From CALBJU01 sp965247125 (GTDB lineage: Bacteria; Bacteroidota; Rhodothermia; Rhodothermales; UBA10348), in contig CBDFGO010000003.1 of the NCBI GenBank assembly GCA_965247125.1, positions 682,001 through 746,000 of the forward strand: 64,000 nucleotides of DNA, written 5' to 3'. This document shows positions 55,730 to 64,000 of this stretch, piece after piece (the first letter of the stretch is position 1; each line of letters opens with the position of its first letter). The notes beneath the pieces were generated by a model. That model saw nothing but the letters and a program-made list of their open reading frames with translations. It ran no database searches and had not been told where the DNA came from. The position numbers and the translations under genes were made by a program.

Positions 55730-57550
55730 CTATAAAACGATCAACGACCCAAATAGTCCTCTCGCTTGATCAACCAGGTAGTAAATTCCTCTCGCATGCT
55801 TTGATACATCTAATTTGAAACTCTCTCCCGGAAGCATCATGCCTTCGAACACGACGCCGTGGGATTTACCCAGGCTATCGAAAAGCGTGAATCGTATAAA
55901 TCCTGCCTTTTCGGCCACTGTAATTGTGACGATATGGTGAGCGGGGATTGGATAGATATGGACACTTTCCCTCGTGTTTGGCATCGGAAGCTCATCAAAT
56001 ACGTCGGGGTTTGTATTGGTTGCGCTGCTGCCAAACTCATAGGGCCCAATGTCTACCGCGCCGTCGCTCCCTGACGCCGAATAAATCCGCCAACGACCGT
56101 CAATATCAAAAGGAACGACTTCATCCGTATCACCGTCACCATCCAAATCAAATCTATCTGTTGGTAACGCTTCTAGACGCCCACGATCGATAGTTATAGA
56201 GCCGACATCTATACGAAAATCATCATCTCGTGTACCCCCGATTTGATCGGGTCCAACATCATTGCGAAAAATTGGCGTGCCGACAATCGGAATATGAGTA
56301 CCAATTGCACCGTCGCCACCTCCGGTATCAATAATACTATTAACGAATTCGATCGAATTTTGACCTTTAATCTCAAGGGTAGTCCCGTCTGCAGAGGTGT
56401 TCTTGTAAAAGATTGAATTTGAAATGAGCGTGACCTGTATGTCCCTGGTAGATATCGCTCCTCCTCCATCTGAAGCATGGTTGAAGGCGAACAAGTCGTT
56501 AACAATCTCCGCTGTAAAATCAGCCAGGAGGATGGCGCCCCCGTCAGTCGCTGTCTGATTACCTGAATAGATGTTGTTTACGCTCTGCAGATGGCTTTCG
56601 CTCAGCGTTATGGCCCCTCCGCCGTGACTACTACCCTCCACGCGATTTCCGATGATGCGAGACGACCAGATGCCCAGGTATCCCGAACCTTCGTCATCTA
56701 TCCAAATAGTGTGACTGCCAGTTGAAACGTTATTGGAAATCTCTGATTCGATAATGACGATTTCGCCGTGAAACTTTCGTATCGCAGAAAAATTATTCGA
56801 TCGATTTGAGATGATCGACGTCCGAAAGAGCTTCACGTTGCCGACACTGCTATTTATTCCACCAACTTGTCCGCCATAATTATTTTCTATGGTCACATTT
56901 TCTAGCACTGTGTCAAAACCGTCACAGGAACAAAAACCACCCAGGACAATGGTTGAGCCGATAGTAACATTTTCCTTAAAGCCAACATTTCTGAGAACCA
57001 ACACCCCAGTGGAATTGATATAGCGTAATGCCTGTTTTGCAAAATCCCGATCATTTCCGTGAGCGGCTGAAATTGTTAAGCCGTCCAATATTACTTGGTC
57101 GAATATGAGCTCGAGAAGTACCAGTCCGTAGGAATTTTCAAAACGACTTGGGTTCTCCAACTCGATCTGGCCCTGGTCATTTTGGTCCAAATCACCAGAG
57201 AGTATCGTCTCGTGATTGTCCAGGTCGCGCTCAGCAAGGCTCAACTCCTGAGCGCTAAATCCTCCGTAAATCGTAATCCCATCTGGGATATTGAAAAGTG
57301 CGGCCCGATCTCCCTTCGAGACTCCAGTACCGATGTCTGGAGTATATATACCCTCGCTCATCCATATCTCATCGCCGGGCTGAACAGCCGCTAGAGCGTC
57401 CTGGAGATTTGAATACGCGGACTGCCACGAAAGACCGTTCGCCAAATTTGATTGAGCAAGATGGTCCACAAATATCGTGCTTTGAGCGCTACTACTGGTT
57501 CGCGCCAGGCAAAGAACGACTATTATTAATATAAACCGGGTTCGTCTCAT
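55730..57550 (-). CDS. Secreted parallel beta-helix protein with sorting domain
   Basis: 606 aa from ATG at 57550, giving a clean signal peptide (RFILIIVVLCLARTSSSAQS). The body is a right-handed beta-helix/choice-of-anchor type (TIYGGFSAQE, NVTIENNYGGQVGGI, GGAISTRDIQVTLISNSIF), with a calcium-like DLDGDGDTDE motif, ending in a diverged sorting domain (VHIYPIPAHHIVTITV ... ARGIYYLVDQ). Probably an adhesin or polysaccharide-binding surface protein. Confidence 0.82.
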   Translation of the reverse strand: MRRTRFILIIVVLCLARTSSSAQSTIFVDHLAQSNLANGLSWQSAYSNLQDALAAVQPGDEIWMSEGIYTPDIGTGVSKGDRAALFNIPDGITIYGGFSAQELSLAERDLDNHETILSGDLDQNDQGQIELENPSRFENSYGLVLLELIFDQVILDGLTISAAHGNDRDFAKQALRYINSTGVLVLRNVGFKENVTIGSTIVLGGFCSCDGFDTVLENVTIENNYGGQVGGINSSVGNVKLFRTSIISNRSNNFSAIRKFHGEIVIIESEISNNVSTGSHTIWIDDEGSGYLGIWSSRIIGNRVEGSSHGGGAITLSESHLQSVNNIYSGNQTATDGGAILLADFTAEIVNDLFAFNHASDGGGAISTRDIQVTLISNSIFYKNTSADGTTLEIKGQNSIEFVNSIIDTGGGDGAIGTHIPIVGTPIFRNDVGPDQIGGTRDDDFRIDVGSITIDRGRLEALPTDRFDLDGDGDTDEVVPFDIDGRWRIYSASGSDGAVDIGPYEFGSSATNTNPDVFDELPMPNTRESVHIYPIPAHHIVTITVAEKAGFIRFTLFDSLGKSHGVVFEGMMLPGESFKLDVSKHARGIYYLVDQARGLFGSLIVL

Positions 57551-59830
57551 GCGTGCTCTCTTCCATAATGACGAATCATAGGGCTCGCACAAAATTAGAA
57601 CAAGTGCCCAAAGTCACGAAGCACGTATTACCCCTCACGAAGGAATTCGTCACACGGAACTCGTTTCACACACCGCTTGGCTACGCATGTTCTTCCGTAT
57701 AGCGTTACTATTTCATGAGAATGAGAGTACCCGATTGCGTTTGTTGATCCCAATTCGCCCGGTAGAAGTAAGATCCGCTTGGTAAATGAGACGAGTCAAA
57801 CGTGATCGTCTTGATTCCTGACGGAATGTTACCATTGAAGATTGTAGCGACTCGCCTTCCAAGGATGTCGTACAACTCTATCGAAGCGTGAGCGGCTCGA
57901 GTAGCATTTATCCGAAACCTCGCGGTAGAATTAGTCGGATTAGGATACACCGACATGTCTGGAGTAGTAAATTCGACTAGCGATTCTTGAATGCCACCTC
58001 TCTTTCCAAAAGGTGAGTCGCCCCCGGTTCTCAGTGAGTCTGCTGATCGGTTAAATGAGCGAATCACAGTGTCGAGTAGATCCAGCTCGTAACTATTCGC
58101 TCGTAAGATATTGATCATTCTCTCCGCGTCTTCTAATGATGGTTCGAGGTGTGTGTAAACTTCGAAGAGCATCCGAGTGACGTCTACCTTTGCTTCCGAT
58201 GATAGATCTGTATCTGCAAGTAATTGCTCTCCAATTCGACTTGCTTCCCTTCCATCACGCTTGTGGAACAAGTCTGCAATATAGAGGGGTGCAGCGACAT
58301 CACGATATTCATTTGTTCGATCGTTGATGATTCCCTTTAAAAAAACACGCGACGATTCTCTTTGTCCTGCCTTTCGTAGGCCGCGAACTTGTGATAAAAA
58401 CGCGCCTCTAGCACCTGGTATTTTGTCCGTCCCAAGCCCGGACGTATTAGACGCGATTACCTGATCCATGAATCCCTTGCTGGGGGCACTGGACAGGTAA
58501 GGTGTGTAGTCGAGTGTAGATAATCCATCGGCGTACATTTCCGATGCGGTTGGAGGACTCTCTCCCCACCAATTATTTTCGCCTTTTAAATCGCCCCCTA
58601 AAATCACATAGGCGTCATAATCTGTATTATCATAGATAGAATTGTCACCGCCGTCGCCCGATGAATCATCTCCCATATCAATAGAGCCAGAGAGCCATAT
58701 ACCGTATGTCCCATTTCCATAGATGTTATTTAAACCTGGACCATCTGAGGCGCTCATAAGATCCGCAGTCCCAGTCATACGAAGCCCAGCCGTGTCGTTG
58801 TCATAAATGTCGCTATTGTAGAGATTTGTGTGACCGAGGTGGTTTCTCACACCGTAGAGACTGTTGTCAAACGAGCTGCTACTGCTGATCGTGACGGTTG
58901 AACTGTTCGATCCAAACACGCCAAAAGTGTTCAGCTCGAAATCTGAATCGTCAATTGTAACATCATCCACATTCAGCAGAAATACCCCACTAACTGCATT
59001 TTTCAGATTGAGGTAGTCGATGCTAGAAGCATCCGCTCCGGATCCCGAAATAGAAACGCCTCCCCATTTTGAGGCGCCGGACTTATCTAAAATTACGGGC
59101 CCAGAACTTGTGCCTGCGATTATGATTTTACCATCGACATCTACGCCTTGAGAAACAGGGAAGGAAAGTTTTATATCAGGTCCAAGAGTCAACTCAGCCT
59201 CTTCTTCCACAACTAGCGAGGTTCCAGTTGTGAATATGAGATTTTGCCCTTCTCCAGAGAGCGTCACGGTCTGACCGTTAGAACCCCAGTCAACAAATAA
59301 TAAATCCTCATCGGTGTGGGTCATGGTCGACCCCGGCTCTTGTGGCGACAAGAAATAATCTGGACGATTGCTGGCACACAAGCTATTCTTTTGATTGTTT
59401 AAATAACAAAACGTACCAAGATCGAGTGGCCACATCCAATTGTCATCGCTAAATGTGTCATTCACAGAATCATAATCTTCCTCATCCAAGAACCCGTGCG
59501 CACGAAAATCATACGTTTCTGCGTCGGTATCGGAATAAATATTGAGGTCATTATTCTTCGTTCCTCCTAATTCGGGACATAAAAAAGGGTCGTCATCTAC
59601 GTCATCTGAGCATTCGTAGAAGTATAACTCGACCTTTGTAGAACCCTCACTAATTATTTCGAATTTATATAATACTTGTGGGTCCATCCATTCTACTGTC
59701 CCCCCGGTATCTAGATCATCAGTACTAGCAATCCAGTGACAACCGGTTCTTCCGTCTGCGGAACTGTCCGGCGAAGCGACGCTGATATCAGAATAAGTTT
59801 GAGTTGTTGGAGGGCTTGCGTCAAGATTGG

Positions 59831-61214
59831 GAGCTATGCCCAAAAGTTGTGTATGGAAGGTTTAGGCAGCGTGTCGTTCTGATGTAATTCCGTCGGTGAA
59901 TTTGATTCCTTTTTTTACAAGTTGCAATAGGTGCGGTGCATTCAGTTTCCTCCACTTCTTCTGGGCCTCTTTACATAGACGGAAGGCCATTGCAAGAGCT
60001 GTTTCTCGGCTCAGACATCCCCTCGTTTTGGCGGTCCTGAGGCGCACGGTCGCGAACGTAGATTCGATCGGATTTGTGCTCCGAAGATGGATCCAGTGTT
60101 CTGCCGGAAAGTCATAAAAAGCGAGCAGTTCTTCTCGGTCTTTCACCAGAATCTCTGCTGCTTTCGGATACTTTTGCTGGTAGGCTTTGATGAAAAACAG
60201 AAGGGCGCTCTCTGCCTGCTTTTTTGTTTCTGCTGTATAGATCTGCGTGAGGTGACCTTTTGCCTTCTTCTGAACGGACTTGGGCAGGCGGTTGAGCACA
60301 TTTGCTGTCTTGTGCACCCAACAGCGTGCGGCTCGCGTCTCGGGATAAACTTCTGCGAGAGCACTCCAGAATCCCATGGCTCCATCGGCAACAGCCAGCT
60401 TCGGTCCTTGATCCAGCCCGCGGTGCCTCAGCTCCAGGAGCAACTCTCGCCACGACTGCTTGCTCTCGCGAAAGCCGTCCTCGAGTGCTATAAGCTCCTT
60501 CCTTCCATCGGCCGTAGCGCCGATCACGACCAGCAGACACAGTTTCTGTTTATCCATGCGTACGTTTACGTGAATACCGTCGGCCCAGAAATAGACGTAG
60601 TGCTTCTCCTTCAGGCTCCGCTTTTGCCAGTCTTCGTGCTCCCTTGTCCAAAGCGTCTTCAGGCGCGCAATCGTCGAGGAGGTCAGCCCTGGGGCATCAG
60701 GACCAACAAGGGCCGAGAGCGCTGCCTCAAAGCCGCCCGTTGAAACTCCCTTCAGGTACAACCATGGAATGAGAGCCTCAAGCGAGCGGCTCTTGCGGAG
60801 GTAGGCTGGTAGTATCGAACTGCGGAAACCGATTCTATCCTCACCCCGACCCGTACGGTCGCGTATGCGGGGCATCTTTACAGCGACCTCCCCGATACCA
60901 GTCAAAATCTTCCTCTCTGGCAGATATCCATTGCGAACGATGCGGTGGCGATTCTCTTCGTCGCGCAGGAACTGGTAGCGCTGGCAGAAAGCTTCAACCT
61001 CGGCCTCAACGGCTGTGGCCAGCATCTTTGCGGCCCCTGTTCGCAATACTTCTGTCAACACATCCTCTGTGCTATTGTAGTTCTCGTTCTCGTGTGCGTT
61101 ATTCGTCTTCATGGGCGGTGTATCCTCCAATCTTCGGATTGACAATGACGTAATCATCATCAGGATACGCCGCCTATACCTTTTTCACCCGTACACAACT
61201 TTCGGGGTTAACTC
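59831..61214 (-). mobile_element. IS256-family element, copy 5
   Basis: 1384 bp with the 9-bp duplication CAAGATTGG on both sides (59822-59830 and 61215-61223): a simple, unrearranged insertion into a secreted-protein gene. One silent base difference from the other copies near 59963. Confidence 0.95.
59862..61112 (-). CDS. IS256-family transposase, copy 5
   Basis: 416 aa, intact, same protein as copy 1. It lies in the same direction as the gene it interrupts. Confidence 0.94.
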   Translation of the reverse strand: MKTNNAHENENYNSTEDVLTEVLRTGAAKMLATAVEAEVEAFCQRYQFLRDEENRHRIVRNGYLPERKILTGIGEVAVKMPRIRDRTGRGEDRIGFRSSILPAYLRKSRSLEALIPWLYLKGVSTGGFEAALSALVGPDAPGLTSSTIARLKTLWTREHEDWQKRSLKEKHYVYFWADGIHVNVRMDKQKLCLLVVIGATADGRKELIALEDGFRESKQSWRELLLELRHRGLDQGPKLAVADGAMGFWSALAEVYPETRAARCWVHKTANVLNRLPKSVQKKAKGHLTQIYTAETKKQAESALLFFIKAYQQKYPKAAEILVKDREELLAFYDFPAEHWIHLRSTNPIESTFATVRLRTAKTRGCLSRETALAMAFRLCKEAQKKWRKLNAPHLLQLVKKGIKFTDGITSERHAA

Positions 61215-61353
61215 CAAGATTGGTAAGCTTAATGTCTACTTCTGAACTTCCGTCGAGTACTAGGAACAGTTCGTCTGATAGTGTGGTGCATTGGGCGTCT
61301 GCGATGCTCGCAGTAAACATCATTAGTATTGAAAAGAAGAGCAAACATTTCAT

Positions 61354-61858
61354 GGGGTGGAAGTAGTTCACATCAGTAATCCATTGTTTTTTGTTAAAAC
61401 CGTCAATAGGACCCGAAATTGCTATTCTCGTAAACGGTCCGGTAATTCCCGATTCCAATCCCTAGTGGTCGGTGGTATTCACATCCAGAATAAGATTCCC
61501 TGCTCCAGAATAAGATTCCCTGCGTCTATCAGGCGCGAAACTATTGCCTGATATTTACTTGACTCGGGTAGCTATCTACTTCTATATAATGTTAATTCGG
61601 GCTGTAGAAGCAGGTAGAACTGCTCACTTTCAATGGGTAGAGCTGCTTATTTTCAATGGTACTATTCGCAATAGCCAAATTTCTGATTTGAGGAGACTCG
61701 AACCTCAGTGGAACGCGTGGTAACGCATTTTGAAATTCAAGAAAACAGTGTCTCTCTACAACTCGCGTTTACACCCGTCTTCCCAAACTTACTAACATGT
61801 GACGCATCGACAGGAATCTGTAGCGTGGAGAGATTGACGCACGCTATCACAGGCGATC
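61354..61858. other. Intergenic with tandem duplications
   Basis: Upstream region of the interrupted beta-helix gene. Contains a perfect 20-bp tandem repeat (TCCAGAATAAGATTCCCTGC at 61484-61503 and 61504-61523) and an imperfect 23-bp direct repeat starting GGTAGAACTGCT at 61613 and 61636. A short frame from about 61708 runs into IS256 copy 6 and may be a truncated gene start, but nothing in it is recognisable. Confidence 0.45.
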
Positions 61859-63242
61859 GAGTTAACCCCGAAAGTTGTGTACGGGTGAAAAAGGTATAGG
61901 CGGCGTATCCTGATGATGATTACGTCATTGTCAATCCGAAGATTGGAGGATACACCGCCCATGAAGACGAATAACGCACACGAGAACGAGAACTACAATA
62001 GCACAGAGGATGTGTTGACAGAAGTATTGCGAACAGGGGCCGCAAAGATGCTGGCCACAGCCGTTGAGGCCGAGGTTGAAGCTTTCTGCCAGCGCTACCA
62101 GTTCCTGCGCGACGAAGAGAATCGCCACCGCATCGTTCGCAATGGATATCTGCCAGAGAGGAAGATTTTGACTGGTATCGGGGAGGTCGCTGTAAAGATG
62201 CCCCGCATACGCGACCGTACGGGTCGGGGTGAGGATAGAATCGGTTTCCGCAGTTCGATACTACCAGCCTACCTCCGCAAGAGCCGCTCGCTTGAGGCTC
62301 TCATTCCATGGTTGTACCTGAAGGGAGTTTCAACGGGCGGCTTTGAGGCAGCGCTCTCGGCCCTTGTTGGTCCTGATGCCCCAGGGCTGACCTCCTCGAC
62401 GATTGCGCGCCTGAAGACGCTTTGGACAAGGGAGCACGAAGACTGGCAAAAGCGGAGCCTGAAGGAGAAGCACTACGTCTATTTCTGGGCCGACGGTATT
62501 CACGTAAACGTACGCATGGATAAACAGAAACTGTGTCTGCTGGTCGTGATCGGCGCTACGGCCGATGGAAGGAAGGAGCTTATAGCACTCGAGGACGGCT
62601 TTCGCGAGAGCAAGCAGTCGTGGCGAGAGTTGCTCCTGGAGCTGAGGCACCGCGGGCTGGATCAAGGACCGAAGCTGGCTGTTGCCGATGGAGCCATGGG
62701 ATTCTGGAGTGCTCTCGCAGAAGTTTATCCCGAGACGCGAGCCGCACGCTGTTGGGTGCACAAGACAGCAAATGTGCTCAACCGCCTGCCCAAGTCCGTT
62801 CAGAAGAAGGCAAAAGGTCACCTCACGCAGATCTATACAGCAGAAACAAAAAAGCAGGCAGAGAGCGCCCTTCTGTTTTTCATCAAAGCCTACCAGCAAA
62901 AGTATCCGAAAGCAGCAGAGATTCTGGTGAAAGACCGAGAAGAACTGCTCGCTTTTTATGACTTTCCGGCAGAACACTGGATCCATCTTCGGAGCACAAA
63001 TCCGATCGAATCTACGTTCGCGACCGTGCGCCTCAGGACCGCCAAAACGAGGGGATGTCTGAGCCGAGAAACAGCTCTTGCAATGGCCTTCCGTCTATGT
63101 AAAGAGGCTCAGAAGAAGTGGAGGAAACTGAATGCACCGCACCTATTGCAACTTGTAAAAAAAGGAATCAAATTCACCGACGGAATTACATCAGAACGAC
63201 ACGCTGCCTAAACCTTCCATACACAACTTTTGGGCATAGCTC
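61859..63242 (+). mobile_element. IS256-family element, copy 6
   Basis: 1384 bp. Left flank CAGGCGATC has no partner in the window; right flank TCCGATGAA is the reverse complement of the right flank of copy 1 (TTCATCGGA). Confidence 0.93.
61961..63211 (+). CDS. IS256-family transposase, copy 6
   Basis: 416 aa, intact, same protein as copy 1. ATG at 61961 behind GGAGG. Confidence 0.94.
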   Translation: MKTNNAHENENYNSTEDVLTEVLRTGAAKMLATAVEAEVEAFCQRYQFLRDEENRHRIVRNGYLPERKILTGIGEVAVKMPRIRDRTGRGEDRIGFRSSILPAYLRKSRSLEALIPWLYLKGVSTGGFEAALSALVGPDAPGLTSSTIARLKTLWTREHEDWQKRSLKEKHYVYFWADGIHVNVRMDKQKLCLLVVIGATADGRKELIALEDGFRESKQSWRELLLELRHRGLDQGPKLAVADGAMGFWSALAEVYPETRAARCWVHKTANVLNRLPKSVQKKAKGHLTQIYTAETKKQAESALLFFIKAYQQKYPKAAEILVKDREELLAFYDFPAEHWIHLRSTNPIESTFATVRLRTAKTRGCLSRETALAMAFRLCKEAQKKWRKLNAPHLLQLVKKGIKFTDGITSERHAA

Positions 63243-63260
63243 TCCGATGAATCAGGACCA
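63243..63260 (-). mobile_element. Detached IS3 terminal repeat
   Basis: Read on the minus strand this is TGGTCCTGATTCATCGGA, the outer tip of the IS3 element whose remainder starts at 40073. The last nine bases are the shared target duplication. Confidence 0.8.
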
Positions 63261-64000
63261 TCTCTGACGTTCTATCACTGCCGGTACTGTCATAAACCAC
63301 TAACGAACTCTCCGTGCCCACAATAATGGAGTTTTGATAGTCACTGAGTGACATGTGAATTACAGATTCATCATCAGATAGAAAACCTCTCGTCAACTCC
63401 TCTTCAATCTCAAACTGTATCAAGTCAAGGAACGAAAACCCGCCGTCATGACTTATCCAAAGTGTGTTGTAATCATCGATAGCTATATGATTGATTACGT
63501 TATTGGCGAGAGTATTGGAGTTATCTGTGTCGTGACGAATAACGTGATTATTCTCGTTTGCAACGTCAAGTAAATTCAAGCCTTCCCACGTGCCAACCAG
63601 GTACATATTTTCCCTTATTTGGATGAACGACTCAACCACAGAATCTGAAATTTTTGGAGACCTGGGGGAGTTTTTTGAGAACTCCTCAATTTTTCCGGTA
63701 AGCAGAGAGTATGACAAGAGCCCTGCGCCAGAGGTACCAATCCACAAAGTGCTGTTGGTATCTATAAAAAGTGTCCTGATGAATGAAGCTGGAAGCCCTA
63801 TTTTTTCTTCGATGACTACTGATTGGGGATCGTTTTCATGGTGGGAAGCTCGATATAAGCCATTTCGCCAGGTTCCGATCCATATGTTTCCTCGATCCTC
63901 CTCCAGAAAGGCCCTAATAATCTGAATTTTATCCGCCCACTGTCCTGAAAACAACATCGGACAGAGCTCAAGATCTTGGGAGAGTCTCCATCCCCCGCCT
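63261..64000 (-). pseudogene. Two-component-type beta-propeller protein, 3'-cut by IS
   Basis: Open from beyond the window edge to the IS3 remnant. Contains repeated propeller strands (GNIWIGTWRNGLYR, STLWIGTSGAGLLSY, NTLWISHDGGFSFLDL), the reg_prop pattern of periplasmic sensor domains in hybrid histidine kinases of Bacteroidota. The coding sequence is interrupted after VVYDSTGSDR; any membrane, kinase or regulator part is missing here. Confidence 0.75.

Larger units (their letters stand above)
57708..61353 (-). pseudogene. Secreted beta-helix protein, interrupted by IS256 copy 5
   Basis: 5' part 61353-61224: signal peptide MKCLLFFSILMMFTASIADA and mature start. 3' part 59830-57708: beta-helix repeats, a helical repeat and the sorting domain DMSVYPNPTNSTARFRINAT ... 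SGSYFYRANWDQQ. Removing the IS and one 9-bp duplication (CAAGATTGG) restores a continuous frame across KLTN-LDASPPTTQTYSD, about 750 codons. Domain order parallels the intact protease-like protein at 48509 without its protease part. Confidence 0.85.

Noticed and set aside
63208..63957. A 249-aa protein ending at 63208
   Set aside because: Its last residues are encoded by the end of IS256 copy 6 and the IS3 tip; the real gene is cut at about 63261 and extends beyond the window at its 5' end.
1..64000. CRISPR arrays, rRNA or tRNA genes
   Set aside because: Reading both strands I found no regularly spaced short repeats and no tRNA or rRNA-like segment; a covariance-model scan could still find a missed tRNA.

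Overview
The window looks like a chromosome segment of a Rhodothermia/Balneolia-like member of the Bacteroidota/FCB group. Evidence: at least five secreted proteins carry or carried the C-terminal sorting domain built around YPNPFNP or YPNPT (typical of type IX secretion substrates in these lineages), the cytochromes and signalling kinases are of FCB type, and starts are often weak or non-ATG. This assignment is inference from protein style; no rRNA, tRNA or CRISPR array was seen.

Region 1 (1-16559, all minus strand) is one long co-directional gene set, many junctions being overlapping TGATG or directly abutting. In transcription order: a five-heme cytochrome c interrupted by one in-frame TAA, an outer-membrane beta-barrel, a duplicated tetraheme cytochrome, a cNMP-binding-domain/four-[4Fe-4S] protein, a cytochrome-b-like membrane protein, a membrane-anchored nine-heme cytochrome, a double-FHA protein, an FAD oxidoreductase fused to two FHA domains and a ferredoxin domain, a Ser/Thr kinase with PEGA domains, a CsgG-like protein and a TPR lipoprotein. 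I infer a trans-envelope electron conduit wired to phosphothreonine signalling. I do not recognise it as a named system and consider it the best candidate for something undescribed.

Region 2 (16862-23252) is ordinary core genome: LemA, TPM-domain protein, TPR, LysM, CPBP protease, M50 protease, a small membrane protein, ComEA-like protein and RecO, plus a 265-bp MITE-like element with 22-bp terminal inverted repeats and a CTAA duplication.

Region 3 (23361-38688) is accessory: an IS3-family element, a phage-like integrative segment (CI-type repressor, small HTH genes, tyrosine integrase, excisionase, DUF3987 ATPase), then an IS3-family element whose transposase is split by a group II intron with exactly resolvable boundaries, a methyltransferase and a truncated sorting-domain protein.

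Region 4 (38689-64000) is an insertion-sequence hub. Six nearly identical 1384-bp IS256-family copies cut through secreted sorting-domain proteins, a recombinase, a helicase, a caspase-like protease, a primase/helicase-like ATPase and a beta-propeller protein. Target duplications still show the history: copy 5 is a simple insertion, copies 2 and 3 bound a composite transposon, and copies 1 and 6 share one duplication in inverted arrangement 23 kb apart, recording a large rearrangement.
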